Part shown: positions 1 through 11,254 of the stretch, piece after piece | Layout of the letters: the number at the start of each line of letters is the position of its first letter | Numbering within the stretch: position 1 is the first letter of the stretch | Source: Mauremys mutica | Lineage: Eukaryota; Chordata; Testudines; Geoemydidae | Reading direction: 5' to 3' | DNA: 64,000 bases | Assembly (NCBI RefSeq): GCF_020497125.1 | Contig: NC_059075.1 | Location: forward strand, 37,856,003-37,920,002 | Made by a program: the position numbers and the translations under genes | The notes under the pieces: generated by a model | Database searches by the model: none | The model's input: only the letters and a program-made list of their open reading frames with translations | Told to the model about the DNA's origin: nothing

Positions 1-129
1 AATCAGGCAGTGTTGCAATTTAAAAAAAAGGTCTAGTCAGTGACAAGTCACAGTGAAGGTAACATTCTTGGGGAAAAGCCTGCAGATGTCAATTAACTAT
101 TACATTGTTTTCATTTGTTGTCTCTGGGT

Positions 130-1020
130 GCTAGCCATCAAGATACTTGAGTGCCTAAATCCTACTTTTTAGGTACCACTGTGCACCACAAAACTCCAGT
201 TCAGCTGCTGTCTAACCCTGTAGGCTCCAAAGTTTTTGCCTCTGGACATGTGCACTGCAGTCACACTCTAGGTGTCAGGGCACCTGTCTCCTGGCTGAGC
301 ATGCACAATGCTGTTCTGTGATAGGCATCACCTTTCTCTTGTCGAAACCCAGAGTTATTCACAAAGAACGATAGGTGTTCAGCCACCAGAGTCAGGGGGT
401 CGGGGGAGAGGGCTGATCTGGTAGGCTTGCTGAGAGGTGACCCACCTGATCAGAGCCCTCGAGTGAGTTCACACACAACATCTGGGGCCCAGTAAAAGAG
501 TTAAAATGAATCTCTTGCCCTGTGGTTAGGGCACTCACTTGAAAGGTGGCTGATACTTGTTCAAAACCCTTGTACTCCTTAGGAGGAGGGGAGTTTTGAA
601 GCAGGACTTCCCACATCCTGGATGAGTCCCCTATCCACTGACACCTCTGTTTTGTTTTGGGTCCCACATTCAACTTAAGTGGCCAAATGCCTATCTTCCC
701 CCAATTCATGGATAAAACTCAGAGCTAGGCATCTCCTCCATTCTGGACTTAGGCATCTATCTACATGAGAGGGGTGGGGCTCAGCACACGTCCCTCTGGT
801 TAGTGGTTTTTGTTGGCTAGCTTAAGCGGCCCCATCTCTGCAGTGTGCTGGCTTTGTGGATTGCAGTCTAAGGCGCCTATCTCTTCCCATTAATTGTATA
901 GGGAACCTAGGTGCCTAACTTTGTAGATCACAGTGGTGTTCTGTGATTTTCTAGATGCCTAAAAATTGTGTGCCGCAATGCTTAGCATCGCAACCCATAA
1001 GTCCCTTAGTGGATGTGGGC
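130..1020. repeat. Old degenerate interspersed repeat with a tRNA-like patch
   Basis: The stretch repeatedly shows words of the type aggcatct / aggcgcct / gtgcctaa on both strands, as in old reptilian TIR elements. Around 521-560 it contains ggttagggcactcactt followed about 25 bp later by ttgttcaaaac. The same ggttagRgcactcacctgg pattern recurs at 59109 and 59340, so it is an interspersed family. Ends cannot be placed and no coding sequence is visible; the ORF readable on the minus strand at 392-709 has no recognisable domain. Confidence 0.3.
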
Positions 1021-1489
1021 CTCTGCTCTTAAGGGTTTGATAGAACCCAAAGAAAAGAGATGCTGTTTGTAGTTTTCTTCACCTACATCACCTTTTCAAG
1101 TGAAGCCTGAGGAAAGCCTAGGCAACTGCAGAAAATTTCTCAGCAAACTGGCTAAGCCCTGGGACAACCAGCAGGCAGTTTCTATAGACAATTAAGTATT
1201 TGGCCTCTTTGTTGTCATTGCCACCAAATCAGTCAGATTACATATTTAGGTGTCTAAATAAGGACCTGTCTTACATAACCATTTTTTAAAAAACTGGCTT
1301 ATGCTCCTACATTAGGTACCCAAATTTAGACATCTTCACGTGTAAAATAGAGATAATGGTATGTCCCAGTTTACAGACAGGTGGTGAGAATTAATTTGTT
1401 TGTAAGTGCTGTTGAAGATGTAAAGTTCTATAAAATGGTCAAATATGGGGAGTGGGCTTCCAGTTTGGCATCCTGAACTCAGGTAGATG

Positions 1490-1858
1490 TATACAGAAGA
1501 CTGAGAGGGGACGTAACAGTTTTCAAGTAGATGAAAGGTTGTTACAAGGAGGAGGGAGGTAAATTGTTCTCCTTAACCTCTGAGGATAGGACAAGAGCAA
1601 TGGCATTAAGCATTTAAGTAATGGGCTTAAATTGCAGCAAGGGCAGTTTAGGTTGGACATGAAGAGAGAAAATTCCAGTCAGGGTGGTTAAACACTGGAA
1701 TAAATTGCCTGGGGAGGTTGTGAAATCTCCATCATTGGAGATTTTTAAGAGCAGGTTAGACAAACACCCATCAGGAATGGTCTAGATAATACTTAGTACT
1801 ACCATGAGTGCAGGGAACTGCACTAGATGTCCCCTTCCAGTCCTATGATTCTGTATAT
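1490..1858 (+). repeat. CR1 LINE 3' end
   Basis: Sense-strand 3' terminus of a CR1 non-LTR retrotransposon: the fragment carries the typical tail words ggttagacaaacaccc, ggtctagataatacttagt and ccttccagtcctatgattctg, ending in a short ATTCTRTATA tail. Only the 3'UTR-like part is present, as is usual for 5'-truncated CR1 insertions; no reverse transcriptase is left. Confidence 0.85.
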
Positions 1859-2760
1859 AATTGGGAAGACCTAGAGGCATGATATTTCATTGAATGAGCT
1901 GGCTAAAGACCAGCAGGGATGAGGAAACATGCTAGGTCCTATTATGTGATGTTTTTAAAGGCAGAAGAAATGGGACAGCCTGTTGAGATCAGGAGTCCCA
2001 CAGAGGGGGAATAGATCCTAAAAGATTAAAGAGATATTTGTTTTGAAATATTTAAGAACACATGCATCCCTGCCAGATTTCTTAGCTTCTGCTGCTTGCT
2101 ATACCTGACTAACATGTGGTCTGAACAACAAGGGGCTAGGCAGACCCATAATATGCCACCATCTATTCATTATTGTTTACTGACCATGTAGTCTAAACAT
2201 AAAGTGACACAACCTTTGCCAAATCCAGGATATGAAGTTAAAACATGGGAATTGTTCTAGAACTTCAGTGTCTGGCAGTATCTCACGCTTAGTAGAAAAG
2301 ACTAGGTCTAGGATAAGTACCTCCCTAAAATAGTCTCTGGTGAAGACTGATACAAATATATCATTTTGGTTTTTTTTAATCTCCTTACTCTTCTTAATTG
2401 CTCCTTTATCTTCACAACTGCATTTTTCTTGCAGGTTTCCTGTTTCAAGTTGATTCGTATGAGCTGCTAGTTATTTGCTTTCCAAATTTTCTCTCACCTC
2501 TCATTTCCATCTTACACTTTATCTACCATAGTTCATATTTTCTATCAATTCCACTTGAGACAGATTTTCATTTTCTGAAAAATACCCAGTTGACTTGAAT
2601 CGTCTCTTGAGCTGAGCAATTTAACTTTTTTGTTATTGGTTTTGCTTGTCATCTTGTTTCTTATTTTGTTTGGGGGAGTTGCCTGCTCTCTGTCACTATG
2701 CATTCTTGCTGCTGGATATGGAAAGTGGACTTGTTCTGATCTGTGTCGGGAGGTAGAAGT

Positions 2761-3886
2761 TGTGATGGGTTTGGGCCCTTTGGGATGTCACCTGATGTGC
2801 TGGGATGCCACTGAATCAGCCTATTCTGCCAGCCTGGGTCCCCTTTACCTGACCTTGCTGGGTTAGGCTCACAAGCCTCTTCCAGCCAAGCACACCCAGC
2901 TGTAGCAAGAGACAGAGATCCGCTCTAGTGCCCACTCCCTTTAAGGGGTACAAACACAAAGGTTTTATGCAATTCGCCCCCTCCTTCAATGTGGAGGGGA
3001 GCTATGCACAACTTCTTGCCCCTCCAGTTAGAAATTAAATAAACTGGGTTAAAAGTAAGAAATAAATGTATTAACTACAAAAAGTGAATTTTAAGTGAAT
3101 ATAAGAGAGAACTGACAGAACAAAGCAGATTACTGAGCAAATAAACCAAAGTACGCAAGCTAAGCTCAATATACTTAAGAAACAGGTTACAAAATATAAT
3201 TTCTTACCCTAAATGTTATTTTAGGCCAGTTGCAAAGTTTCTGTGGTTCAGAGTTCCAGTTATATTTCTTTTCAGACTGGACCCCTGTCTCAGTCTGGAC
3301 CCCCACACCGCCTTCCCTTCAGGTGGCTTTAGCAGTCGTTCTTCTTGGTCAGACAGGCCAGGGAGAGGAGGAGCCCGGTTTGCCTTCCTCCTCACCCTTA
3401 AATAGGATTTATATAAGACAGGAATCCTTTGTTTCCCAAACTTGACCCCCCTTCCCTTCCAATGGAAAGTTATAAGAAGTCCCAGGTAATGTTTAGTATC
3501 AGGTGTCAAGACCACCTGACTCTGTAGTATCACAGCATCCATGAGTCAATGGCAGAATGGAGCATCTGCAGGAAGGCCAAGCCTTTACACAGTCCATTGT
3601 CCTTGCTGATGTGTCGTCAGCCCTGTCTGGCTTTTCCATTGTTGTACCTGAAGTGTTAGCTGGGGGTGTCACCCAAAGAAGCATAGTTGAAATACAGATA
3701 CATAGTCAATATTCCTAACTTAAGATACAGAAATGATACAGGCATACAAATTGGATAATCACATTCAGTAAATTAATACCTTTCCAATGATATCTTACAA
3801 TACCCAACTTGCATAAAGTACATCATAATTAGTCATATTCATATCATAAGCATATTTTAATAAAGAATATGGAGTGAAACATCACC
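2761..3886. repeat. Solo LTR of an endogenous LTR retroelement
   Basis: Starts tgtgatgggt and ends catcac(c), a short terminal inversion of the TG...CA type, flanked by near-identical 4-bp words (aagt / tagt). Its opening (dual cacctgatgtgct pattern at 2790-2800) matches the better preserved LTR at 29886-31127, which begins tgtgacgggt and has cacctgatgtgcc. No gag, pol or env is attached, so it is a solo LTR. ORFs inside it (2630-2866, 3216-3542, 3499-3684) have no recognisable domain. Confidence 0.6.
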
Positions 3887-4276
3887 TAGTACTGAAAAAG
3901 CTGGATACAGCAGATCCAGGATTTCCTCTTCATTCCAAGAATTCTTCCCAAAGAAAACATCAACCGATAATTAGAAATCTTTTCAAACAATTATAGTTAG
4001 CTTTAAAATCCCCTTGTGTAAAAAATAAAAAGGATCGTTTCTATTAATTTTTGCACTGACCTTTCATTCTTGCAACTGGAAAAACGTCTCATGATAGGAC
4101 AGTCACACACGAGGCCCTGAAGTCTGTAACAAGGCACGTGCAGTAGCGGAATGATGCTATGTGTCAGGATTAGCCACAGCCAATAAGATGCCTGCTGGTT
4201 CCACCATCCTTATTTGGATCAATTGGCAGCCTGTCTTGGAAGGTGGGTAGCATTTTTGTTGCAGAAAAAGAACCGT

Positions 4277-5250
4277 TATATACCTGACAGTAACTGGTTC
4301 TTTGAGATGATGTAGTCAACATCAATCCCACTGTAGGTGTCCATGTCTGAAGAGGTCTGGATATATCCAAAGTGTGGCGTTTTCCTCCCCTTGTGTGGAA
4401 TATGAATTTGAGAAGAACACAGGTAAGTTGACCGATTTCAAGTGGAACGCTGAAACATCTTTGGTGATGAATTTTGCATGAGGTCTCAAAATTACCTTGC
4501 CTTTATGAAAGGAGGTATAGGAGTCTTCTGATCAAAGTGATGGCTGCCAGCAAAACCATTTTGAGAGTAAGATGATGGATGAGGCACTTAGAGAGGGACT
4601 TCATAAACCTATGATGGATGATGTTGAGATCCCATGCTGAAGTAAGTTCTCTAACTGGTGGCTGAATCTGCATGAGGTTCTTAAGAAATTCTGACCCTGT
4701 TGAATGAGCAGATCGAGAGCAACTATTGGTGGATAATATGCTGAGTTTGCTGCCAGCTGAACTAAACAAGAGCCCAGAGTGCTTTAACTGAGCAAGTAGT
4801 CCAGAATCTTTGGTATTGGGGCCTGCACCAAGTTCAGGCGGTGTTGGACCGCCCATATCAAGAGCCTTTCACATTTAAGGCAGTAAGTTTTCCTCATGGA
4901 TAGCTTCCTGCGCTGTGCCTGGATCTCCAAACATGTGAGTAGCAGTCTCTTCTGTGGACTCAACCAGCCAACATCCAGGCTGTTAGCAGCAATTTCAGGT
5001 CTGGACAGAATACTTGACTTGGATGTTGTAACGACAGGCCTGCAAACTACACTGGGGGCTGCATGCACATGTGCAGGAGATCGGTCAGTCAAAATTGCCT
5101 TGGCCAGTTAGGATTTATGACAAGTCTCACCTGATCTTGTCTGGTCTTGGTAATCACCCCAGGGATTAGCCCTGAGATAATTTTTTCTGTTGGAGCAACT
5201 TCTGTTGGTGAGACACAAGCTTTCAGTGATCACTCTATACCTGACCTATC
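4277..5250 (-). mobile_element. DIRS-like retrotransposon fragment (terminal repeat plus recombinase region)
   Basis: At 4283-4365 the plus strand reads acctgacagtaactggttctttgagatg, a diverged copy of the terminal arm found at 54410, 62458 and 63165. The DNA to its right carries minus-strand remains of a tyrosine recombinase. The order (terminal arm, then recombinase on the minus strand) is the same as in the copies at 54.4 and 62-64 kb. The piece is strongly decayed and the right end is unclear. Confidence 0.5.
4503..5092 (-). pseudogene. DIRS-type tyrosine recombinase, N-terminal half, frameshifted
   Basis: Two overlapping minus-strand frames (4784-5092 and 4503-4856) together read like the core-binding half of a DIRS/Ngaro tyrosine recombinase. 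The signature is YCLKCERLLIWAVQHRL, then VQAPIPKILDYLL, then in the other frame LKHSGLLFSSAGSKLS, EFLKNLMQIQPPVR and SAWDLNIIHHRFM. The frame changes near 4790-4800, so this copy cannot make one protein. The catalytic C-terminal half (Arg...His-x-x-Arg...Tyr) is not seen here. The family assignment is by recognition of the motif order and is supported by the C-terminal halves of the same family seen at 54.8, 62.9 and 63.7 kb. Confidence 0.55.
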
Positions 5251-5546
5251 AGTCCTCAGCCTCAAAGGAAACCTGCAAAACACTTCCAATGATGAGCCCG
5301 AGAGCTTAAATTCATAACTTTGCTAGACACTAAAAATCATGAACTGAATAGAGACATTGGATTTATGGCTTATTACAACAATCTATAACCCACAAACAAT
5401 GCCCTCCCGCCCCACGTCCTTTCTTTCCCCCCTATGACTGGAAGGATGTTAATTGGCCACTTCACCTTGCATGGTCCCTTGACATCTGTTAACTATGTAT
5501 GGTACACAATCTGTTCCACCTTATATTTAGCAGTGACGCTCTGTTA

Positions 5547-5748
5547 GGCTTGCTCTATGCTACCAACTTATGTTGGTATAACTATGTCACTCAGGGGTGT
5601 GGAAAATCCACACCGCCTCAGCGATGTAGTGATACAGCCTCTTGAGGAGGTTGAGTACCTATGCCAGAGGCAAAGCTCTCCGGTTGGCACAGATAGAGGC
5701 TTCACTAAGTGCTATAGCAGCTGCAGTGCTGTAAATGTAGACAAGCCC
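5547..5748. mobile_element. Small PIF/Harbinger-like TIR element (MITE)
   Basis: About 200 bp bounded by ggcttg... and ...tgtagacaagccc, with TTA on each side (5544-5546 and 5749-5751). The TTA duplication and terminal CTACAC/GTAGAC words are those of the larger Harbinger elements at 35405 and 45640. It has no coding capacity. Confidence 0.6.
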
Positions 5749-5794
5749 TTAGTTTCCTGTCTATGCTCGACAGCGTGTCTCTCTCTCTCCCATC

Positions 5795-5855
5795 TTATTG
5801 AAAGTTGGTCCAATAAAAGATATTCCCTCACCTACCTTGTCTCTCTAATTGTTTT
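5795..5855 (+). repeat. Short tail of a Penelope-like or other LINE-like element
   Basis: Contains ttggtccaataaaagatatt and cctcacctaccttgtctct, a tail phrase that recurs widely in reptile genomes and that I associate with Penelope-like elements. Only about 60 bp are recognisable, next to the TIR element ending at 5748. Confidence 0.45.
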
Positions 5856-8800
5856 CCTTGTGCTTCCTAATGGGGCCTGTGTCTAGCTATAATTATTACA
5901 TAGATGCTACTAAAAAAACAAACTATCCATTCCTCTGCTTAGCACCCTTTCAAGCTGTCCTTAGAAAACTTGTGCTACACAAAAGTCCAGAAATTCACAA
6001 CACTGAGTTTTAAAATAATTCTGTTCCAACAGAAAGGGTTTGGAGTGGTCACTTTACCACATGAAGAGGAAAAATCCAGAAGAAAAAAATGACTGGGTAT
6101 TTAAGCTTAAATGCATGTTTCTCAGATAGTAGCTTGGGGTAAAAGATATTGCTCAAATATCACAAGCAGAATGTTTTCCCAGAAGCCTTGCCTACCGTCA
6201 CATTTCTTTGTAAACTAAAAAAAAGTCTAATATTGCATGGGATTCTTTAGCTTTCCATTTTAGGACTGATTCCAATTTCCCAGCCTACAAGAGCATTTAA
6301 TCAAACAGATGCCCACATTGGTTGCCAACAAGCCCAGGTTTTGAAAGATATTAGCTTTTTTTCAATTCCCTCTCAGAATCCCTGTAAGCAATATTTGCTT
6401 TCTAATATTTTGTTTGGCAACTTATTGCAAATTGTCTGCTTTTCTCTGGTTGCTCCACTAGCCAATAATGCTGTCAGCAATGTTGGTCCAGCTGTCAGTC
6501 TGGGTATTGCAGCTGTCCTTGTGCCATGCAAATACAATGTTTTTAACACTCATAGAGCAGTTTGAGTGTCTGTCTCTCCTGCTTTTCCCCTTTGTGGATT
6601 TACTCTCAGTTGTTACATCTCAGAGAGAGACTGGAATGTATGACCTTAGTTGTCTAGGGGCTGGGTATAATCCTGCTATTGTGTGTTTGAATTACAAACC
6701 ATGGTACTACCAATCCATGAAAAGACTTACTCCCATGTGCCCCCCTCCCCAGGCTTGCTTCGTGTATCTGACATGCTGCCTCTAGCACTGCATCCATCAG
6801 AGAAATGTAAACCACACCCGTAAACGTAGCCAGTTTTAAGCAACAGTCTCGCAGGGGCATAAAGGTTTTTTTTTTCTCTCCTGCTTTGGTGTGCCTCCCT
6901 GCCAGCATGAAATTTGTATAACCCTATTTTGATCCTACATCTGTAATGAGCGGCTTCATGACCTTTTGTAACAGTGAAAGGGAATTGATTTTTGAGTTGG
7001 TTGCTATGTAGGTTAGGCTCGGAAACTAGCTAACGGGTGTCTCATTAAAACTGACCCAATGCAGACTTTAGTGGTGAAGTCACAAAGAGCTGGCTTGGTG
7101 CGTGTTCATGGGCCACTGTATGAGCATCTCACTCAAGTTTTGACTGTGGAGGACACAGTAGAGCCACCACTACACAGTAAATAACTCAACCCAACATGGA
7201 CATTTTTGTGTCTGTTGGTTTGTGACTTTGTGGCTGCTTTGGGCTGTCCCAGGAACAGCTGTGGCCATGAGCCCTTTTTCACCCACAACTGGCTGGAAGA
7301 GGCGTATCTGTCATACTTCTTCTCTATGTTACCGCCAGAGCAGATTGCTGCACTGTACTCTATGGTCCTCTCACTTGGCAGATTTTTTTCTCAAAGGGAA
7401 TTTATGCCAGTGGAGCACCATAGTTTGAACTGATTTCCATTTTTGGATGCAGTGCCATGGGAGTGGATATTTGATGTCGAAAGCCCTAAAATGGTTTGTA
7501 TCCTGTGTATTTGCCCTGTGTAGTAATGTGGCAGTTCACGTCAGAGCAGAGCTTGAGGGACTGGCGGTCTCACGCTCTGAGGGGTCCTGCTGGCTGGAAT
7601 TAATTCCCCATAGCAGCATAACATAACCATAGCTTGCATTTGCTCCTGTTCGGGGCAGTAGCTGTGTTTCCAGGCTTTTGCTGGAAGGGGTAGGGTGAGT
7701 GAAGATGGCTGGAGGAAAGGGGGAACAGAAGATTTGTTTGTTTTTGGAGTTTTAATATGAACAGTTGAGCAATGTGAATCCTGGATCTATGATTTTGTAA
7801 AGAGGTCTGTCAGTGTGCATGCTTGATTGAGCCCACTTAACTGCCTTCTGCTCCAGGGCATGGTGAGGAGACTGAGTCCTAACACCACAAAGCCTACATC
7901 AAAGCACAGTGTGTGATGCCATGTTTTCAAAGTCACTGTTGGGGTGGGGGGGAGAGAGAGAAAGAGGTGCTTAGTAGCTTGTAAGTCAAATTAGGCTCAT
8001 GCATCGGACAGTTCAGTTTCACTGTGAGCCAGTAAGCACTTCATTACTGAATGGCTTTAGCATAGAGGCTGGCTGGCATCCCTTGGAAAAAACAAAGCCT
8101 AGATTGCTTCACTATTCCTGATCAGCTCACAAGAATTACCCCCAAACCAACAACAGAGGATGAGGCTTCATTTTAACATTTAAAAGTGGCGATGGGTCTA
8201 CACCAAACTCTGCAGTTCATGAGCACCTTTCATACAGCAGGATTTCGAAGAACCATCCAGGACCCTTAACACTTAAATTGTCCTGCAAGAAGAGAACTGA
8301 GTTTGCATTTAGTTTGTTTTTACATGCTCCTAATAAGCATCAAGCCCTAATTTTAACCTCGGCTCCTTTCTGAATCCACAAATTGGGGAAAAAAAAAAGA
8401 AAAAAAGGGGGGGATGGGGAATTGGGTACAAAGTCCAACAGCTGTTTTTAAGATGGATGAATGCAATATGAGGCAGAAATCTCTCATTTCAGTTGCTGAA
8501 CTCATTTAAATTTACTCTCCATCCTTTTTCTAGCAAGTGTTTAATAATCACCCTTATCGCCCTCCTACCCCATGCCCCAAAACCAACAAAACCTCCTGCC
8601 ATCATCTTACAGGCTGCACGCTTTAACAGAAACAAATGTTCACTTTAACAGAGAGGAATGCTTGGTTCTGCCTGGCTGCTGTCATCCCTGGTTGACCACA
8701 GACTGCAATACCCTCTTCCCTAAGGACCATTAAACTATATTTCCCTTTTTCCACTGCCATAAGTATTCCATGGGATCCTGTTTCTACTCAGTAAGCCTTT

Positions 8801-9160
8801 TAAAAGTCACCTGTGCTGGAAAAAATCCCCTGCCTATTTTATTTGAAATCTGATAATGTTAAGAGCTGCTGTAACCGTGCTTTAAACGGGGACTCATCAA
8901 AAGGTGCTTTAATTACGATTAAAAAGCTTTTCTATTTTGCTGGCTGAGCATAAGGAAAGTTGTTAGTCCCCAGGTGGATCTTATTTGGGAAATAGTTACA
9001 GTGCCAATTTTTCTGTGGCTGATCTACCAGGAAGAAGGTGGTTTCTGGTCAGCAGAAGGTAAGACAGGTCAGCTCAGCACAGAAAGGAGCTGAGATGCTT
9101 CTTGTGCTCATACTGTGAGACACCTGTCCACTCCTTGGTTCCTGAACTCTGCTGTATTAG
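5856..9160. other. 3.3 kb without recognised gene or repeat
   Basis: No splice-bounded exon, conserved domain or familiar repeat was found. ORFs here are short and unremarkable. There are simple A-rich (8389-8408) and G-rich patches. If local synteny resembles other amniotes, where GTF2A1 lies convergently downstream of TSHR, this could hold a long 3'UTR, but nothing in the sequence shows that. Confidence 0.3.
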
Positions 9161-9162
9161 TT

Positions 9163-9955
9163 TATATTATAGACTAACAAATTTATTTGAGCATAAGCTT
9201 TTGTGGGCTACAGCCTACTTCATCAGATGCATAGACTGGAACATACAGCAAGAAGATATTTATACATACAGAGAACATGAAAAGGACATAATCACATTAG
9301 CCATGCCACAAAGGCTCATTCACCTGCACATCTACCAATGTAATATATGCCATCATGTGCCAGCAATGCCCCTCTGCCATATACATTGGTCAAACCGGAC
9401 AGTCTCTACGCAAAAGAATAAATGGACACAAATCTGACATCAGGAATCATAACATTCAAAAACCAGTGGGAAAACACTTCAACTTCTCTAACCACTCAGT
9501 GACAGGCTTGAAAAACTTCAAAAACAGACTCCAAAGTGATACTGCTGAACTTGAATTAATATTCAAATTAGGTACAATTAACTTAGGTTTGAACAGAGAG
9601 TGGGAATGGTTGGGCCATTACACTAATTGAATCTATTTCCCCATGTTAAGTATCCTCCCACCTTGTATGGGGCATCTCAATTATCACTTCAAAAGTTTTT
9701 TTTCTCCTGCTGATGATAGCTCATCTCAATTGATTGGCCTCTTACAGTTGGTATGGCTACTTCCACCTTTTCATGTTCTCTGTATGTATAAATATCTCCT
9801 TGCTGTATGTTCCAATCTATGCATCCGATGAAGTGGGCTGTAGCCCACAAAAGCTTATGCTCAAATAAATTTGTTAGTCTCTAAGGTGCCACAAGTACTC
9901 CTGTTCTTTTTGCGGATACAGACTAACATGGCTGCTACTCTGAAACCGCCAAAAT
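9163..9955 (+). mobile_element. Penelope-like element copy with inverted tail
   Basis: The right end (9783-9955) reads gatgaagtgggctgtagcc ... aaataaatttgttagtctc ... gctgctactctgaaacc, a tail that recurs at 14385 and in reverse at 59655. The left end (9163-9290) is the reverse complement of the same tail: gactaacaaatttatttgag followed by ctacagcctacttcatcag and agaacatgaaaagg. Between them lies a GIY-YIG endonuclease. A terminal copy in inverted orientation ahead of a 5'-truncated body is a known Penelope-like insertion form. The reverse transcriptase is missing. Confidence 0.7.
9355..9630 (+). pseudogene. GIY-YIG endonuclease domain of a Penelope-like element (truncated)
   Basis: The reading frame continues upstream of the ATG at 9355 as NVIYAI and then gives CQQCPSAIYIGQTGQSLRK, followed by RINGHKSDIRN. 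VIY and YIG are the two strands of the GIY-YIG nuclease fold (GIY changed to VIY), followed by the Arg and His of the catalytic helix, and the Cys pair ahead of YIG is typical of Penelope endonucleases. Downstream, GLKNFKNRLQSDTAELELIFKLGTINLGLN resembles the usual C-terminal extension, ending in a stop at 9630. In Penelope-like elements this domain follows the reverse transcriptase and cuts the target DNA. Here the reverse transcriptase is gone, so this is a relic. Confidence 0.75.
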
Positions 9956-11254
9956 CAGGATCAGGGCACTATTGTGCTAGTCACTGTACAACCACAAAAG
10001 ATGAGATGACTCCTGCCTCAAATAGCTTCCAATCCAAATAGACAAAGGATGGAGACAATAAGGATACAGCACTCAGAGAGTACAGTTTGCAAACATCCTT
10101 GGGTTCAGACATCACTTGGGGTGCTAACTCTAAAAGCTAAACCTGGCAATTTAACTTGCAGTAATGTTCACTGCTGATCATGGCAGCAAAGAAAGTCCTT
10201 GTAACCTGCTTATTCAACAATTTTAAACTGCTTCCTAGGGTCTGCTAGGTGCCACAAGCTCTAAATGTCGCTTTGCTCAGCTGCCAAAAACCTTCTAGCT
10301 TCCCTGCTGACAACTTCTACTACACAGTTCTGAATTTGCCTACAGCTAGTCTATTTCTTCAAATGAGGACTTACCAAATTCAGTTTGAGCTCATTATCCC
10401 AGGAGAGAGAGAGGTGATTGGTCCACTCAACTGAGAACATGGCATAATTTTTTTTGTTTGATGTGGGTTTTTTACATGTTCTTGACACCTTACCCAAATC
10501 ACAGGAGTGGTGGTAGCAGTGGTCGATTGTCCTTGGTAGCTGCCAAGGAAATACTAATGTAATGGAAAGCAATAGGATGAAATTAAAGGAAGGAAAATTT
10601 AGGCTGAGCAATGTGAAACAAGAGCTTGTTTCCTTGAGCAAGGGAAGAAGCACCATTGCTTGAGATATTTTAAACTTAAAGAGACAAAGTACTAGCTGAT
10701 ATACTGGGGTGGGGGAAGCAGCCCCACATTGGTAAGGAAATAGGCAAAATGAGCTATCATACATAGTCTCATCTCAAATGTCTTAGATTCTATGGCCTTG
10801 AATGGAAGAAGCTGAAACAAGTTAGTAGTAAAGAAGGCAAAAACAAAAATAGAAGAGAGAGCAATCAATTTTCCTGCCCAATTTCCTGGTTTCCAGGAAT
10901 AAATAGAGGAGCTACATAGCCATGAACGAGCTGGAAAAAGTGAGTTTCCTAGGGTCATGATAGCAATTCAGCAAAAATGACAGAAGAAAAAAGCAATTTA
11001 AAAATGTTGCAAATTCAATACATCAATTTTTAATAAAAATTCCATTGTACATAAAGTCTTTTGAGAAAACAGTTTGACATCTACAACAATGAAGTAGACT
11101 GCCATTTGAGTGAAAGGAAGACTTCAGACACACACCAAAACCACAGACAGAGAATTAGGATTTGGGAAGCATACAGTACACCTCTAAGCCTAGACCAAGG
11201 TAGGCAGTTTTAACCCTCTTCATGAAGCTTCTTTTTGTGCTGCAAGATGCTCAC
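9956..11254. other. Mostly unassigned; possible ancient SINE-like piece at the start
   Basis: At 9962-10070 the phrase gcactattgtgctagtcactgtacaa ... ctcctgcctcaaatagcttccaatcc resembles a very old tRNA/LINE-tail repeat common in amniotes. The remainder (10070-11254) shows no gene or repeat I can name. The 137-aa minus ORF at 10351-10764 has no recognisable domain. Confidence 0.3.
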
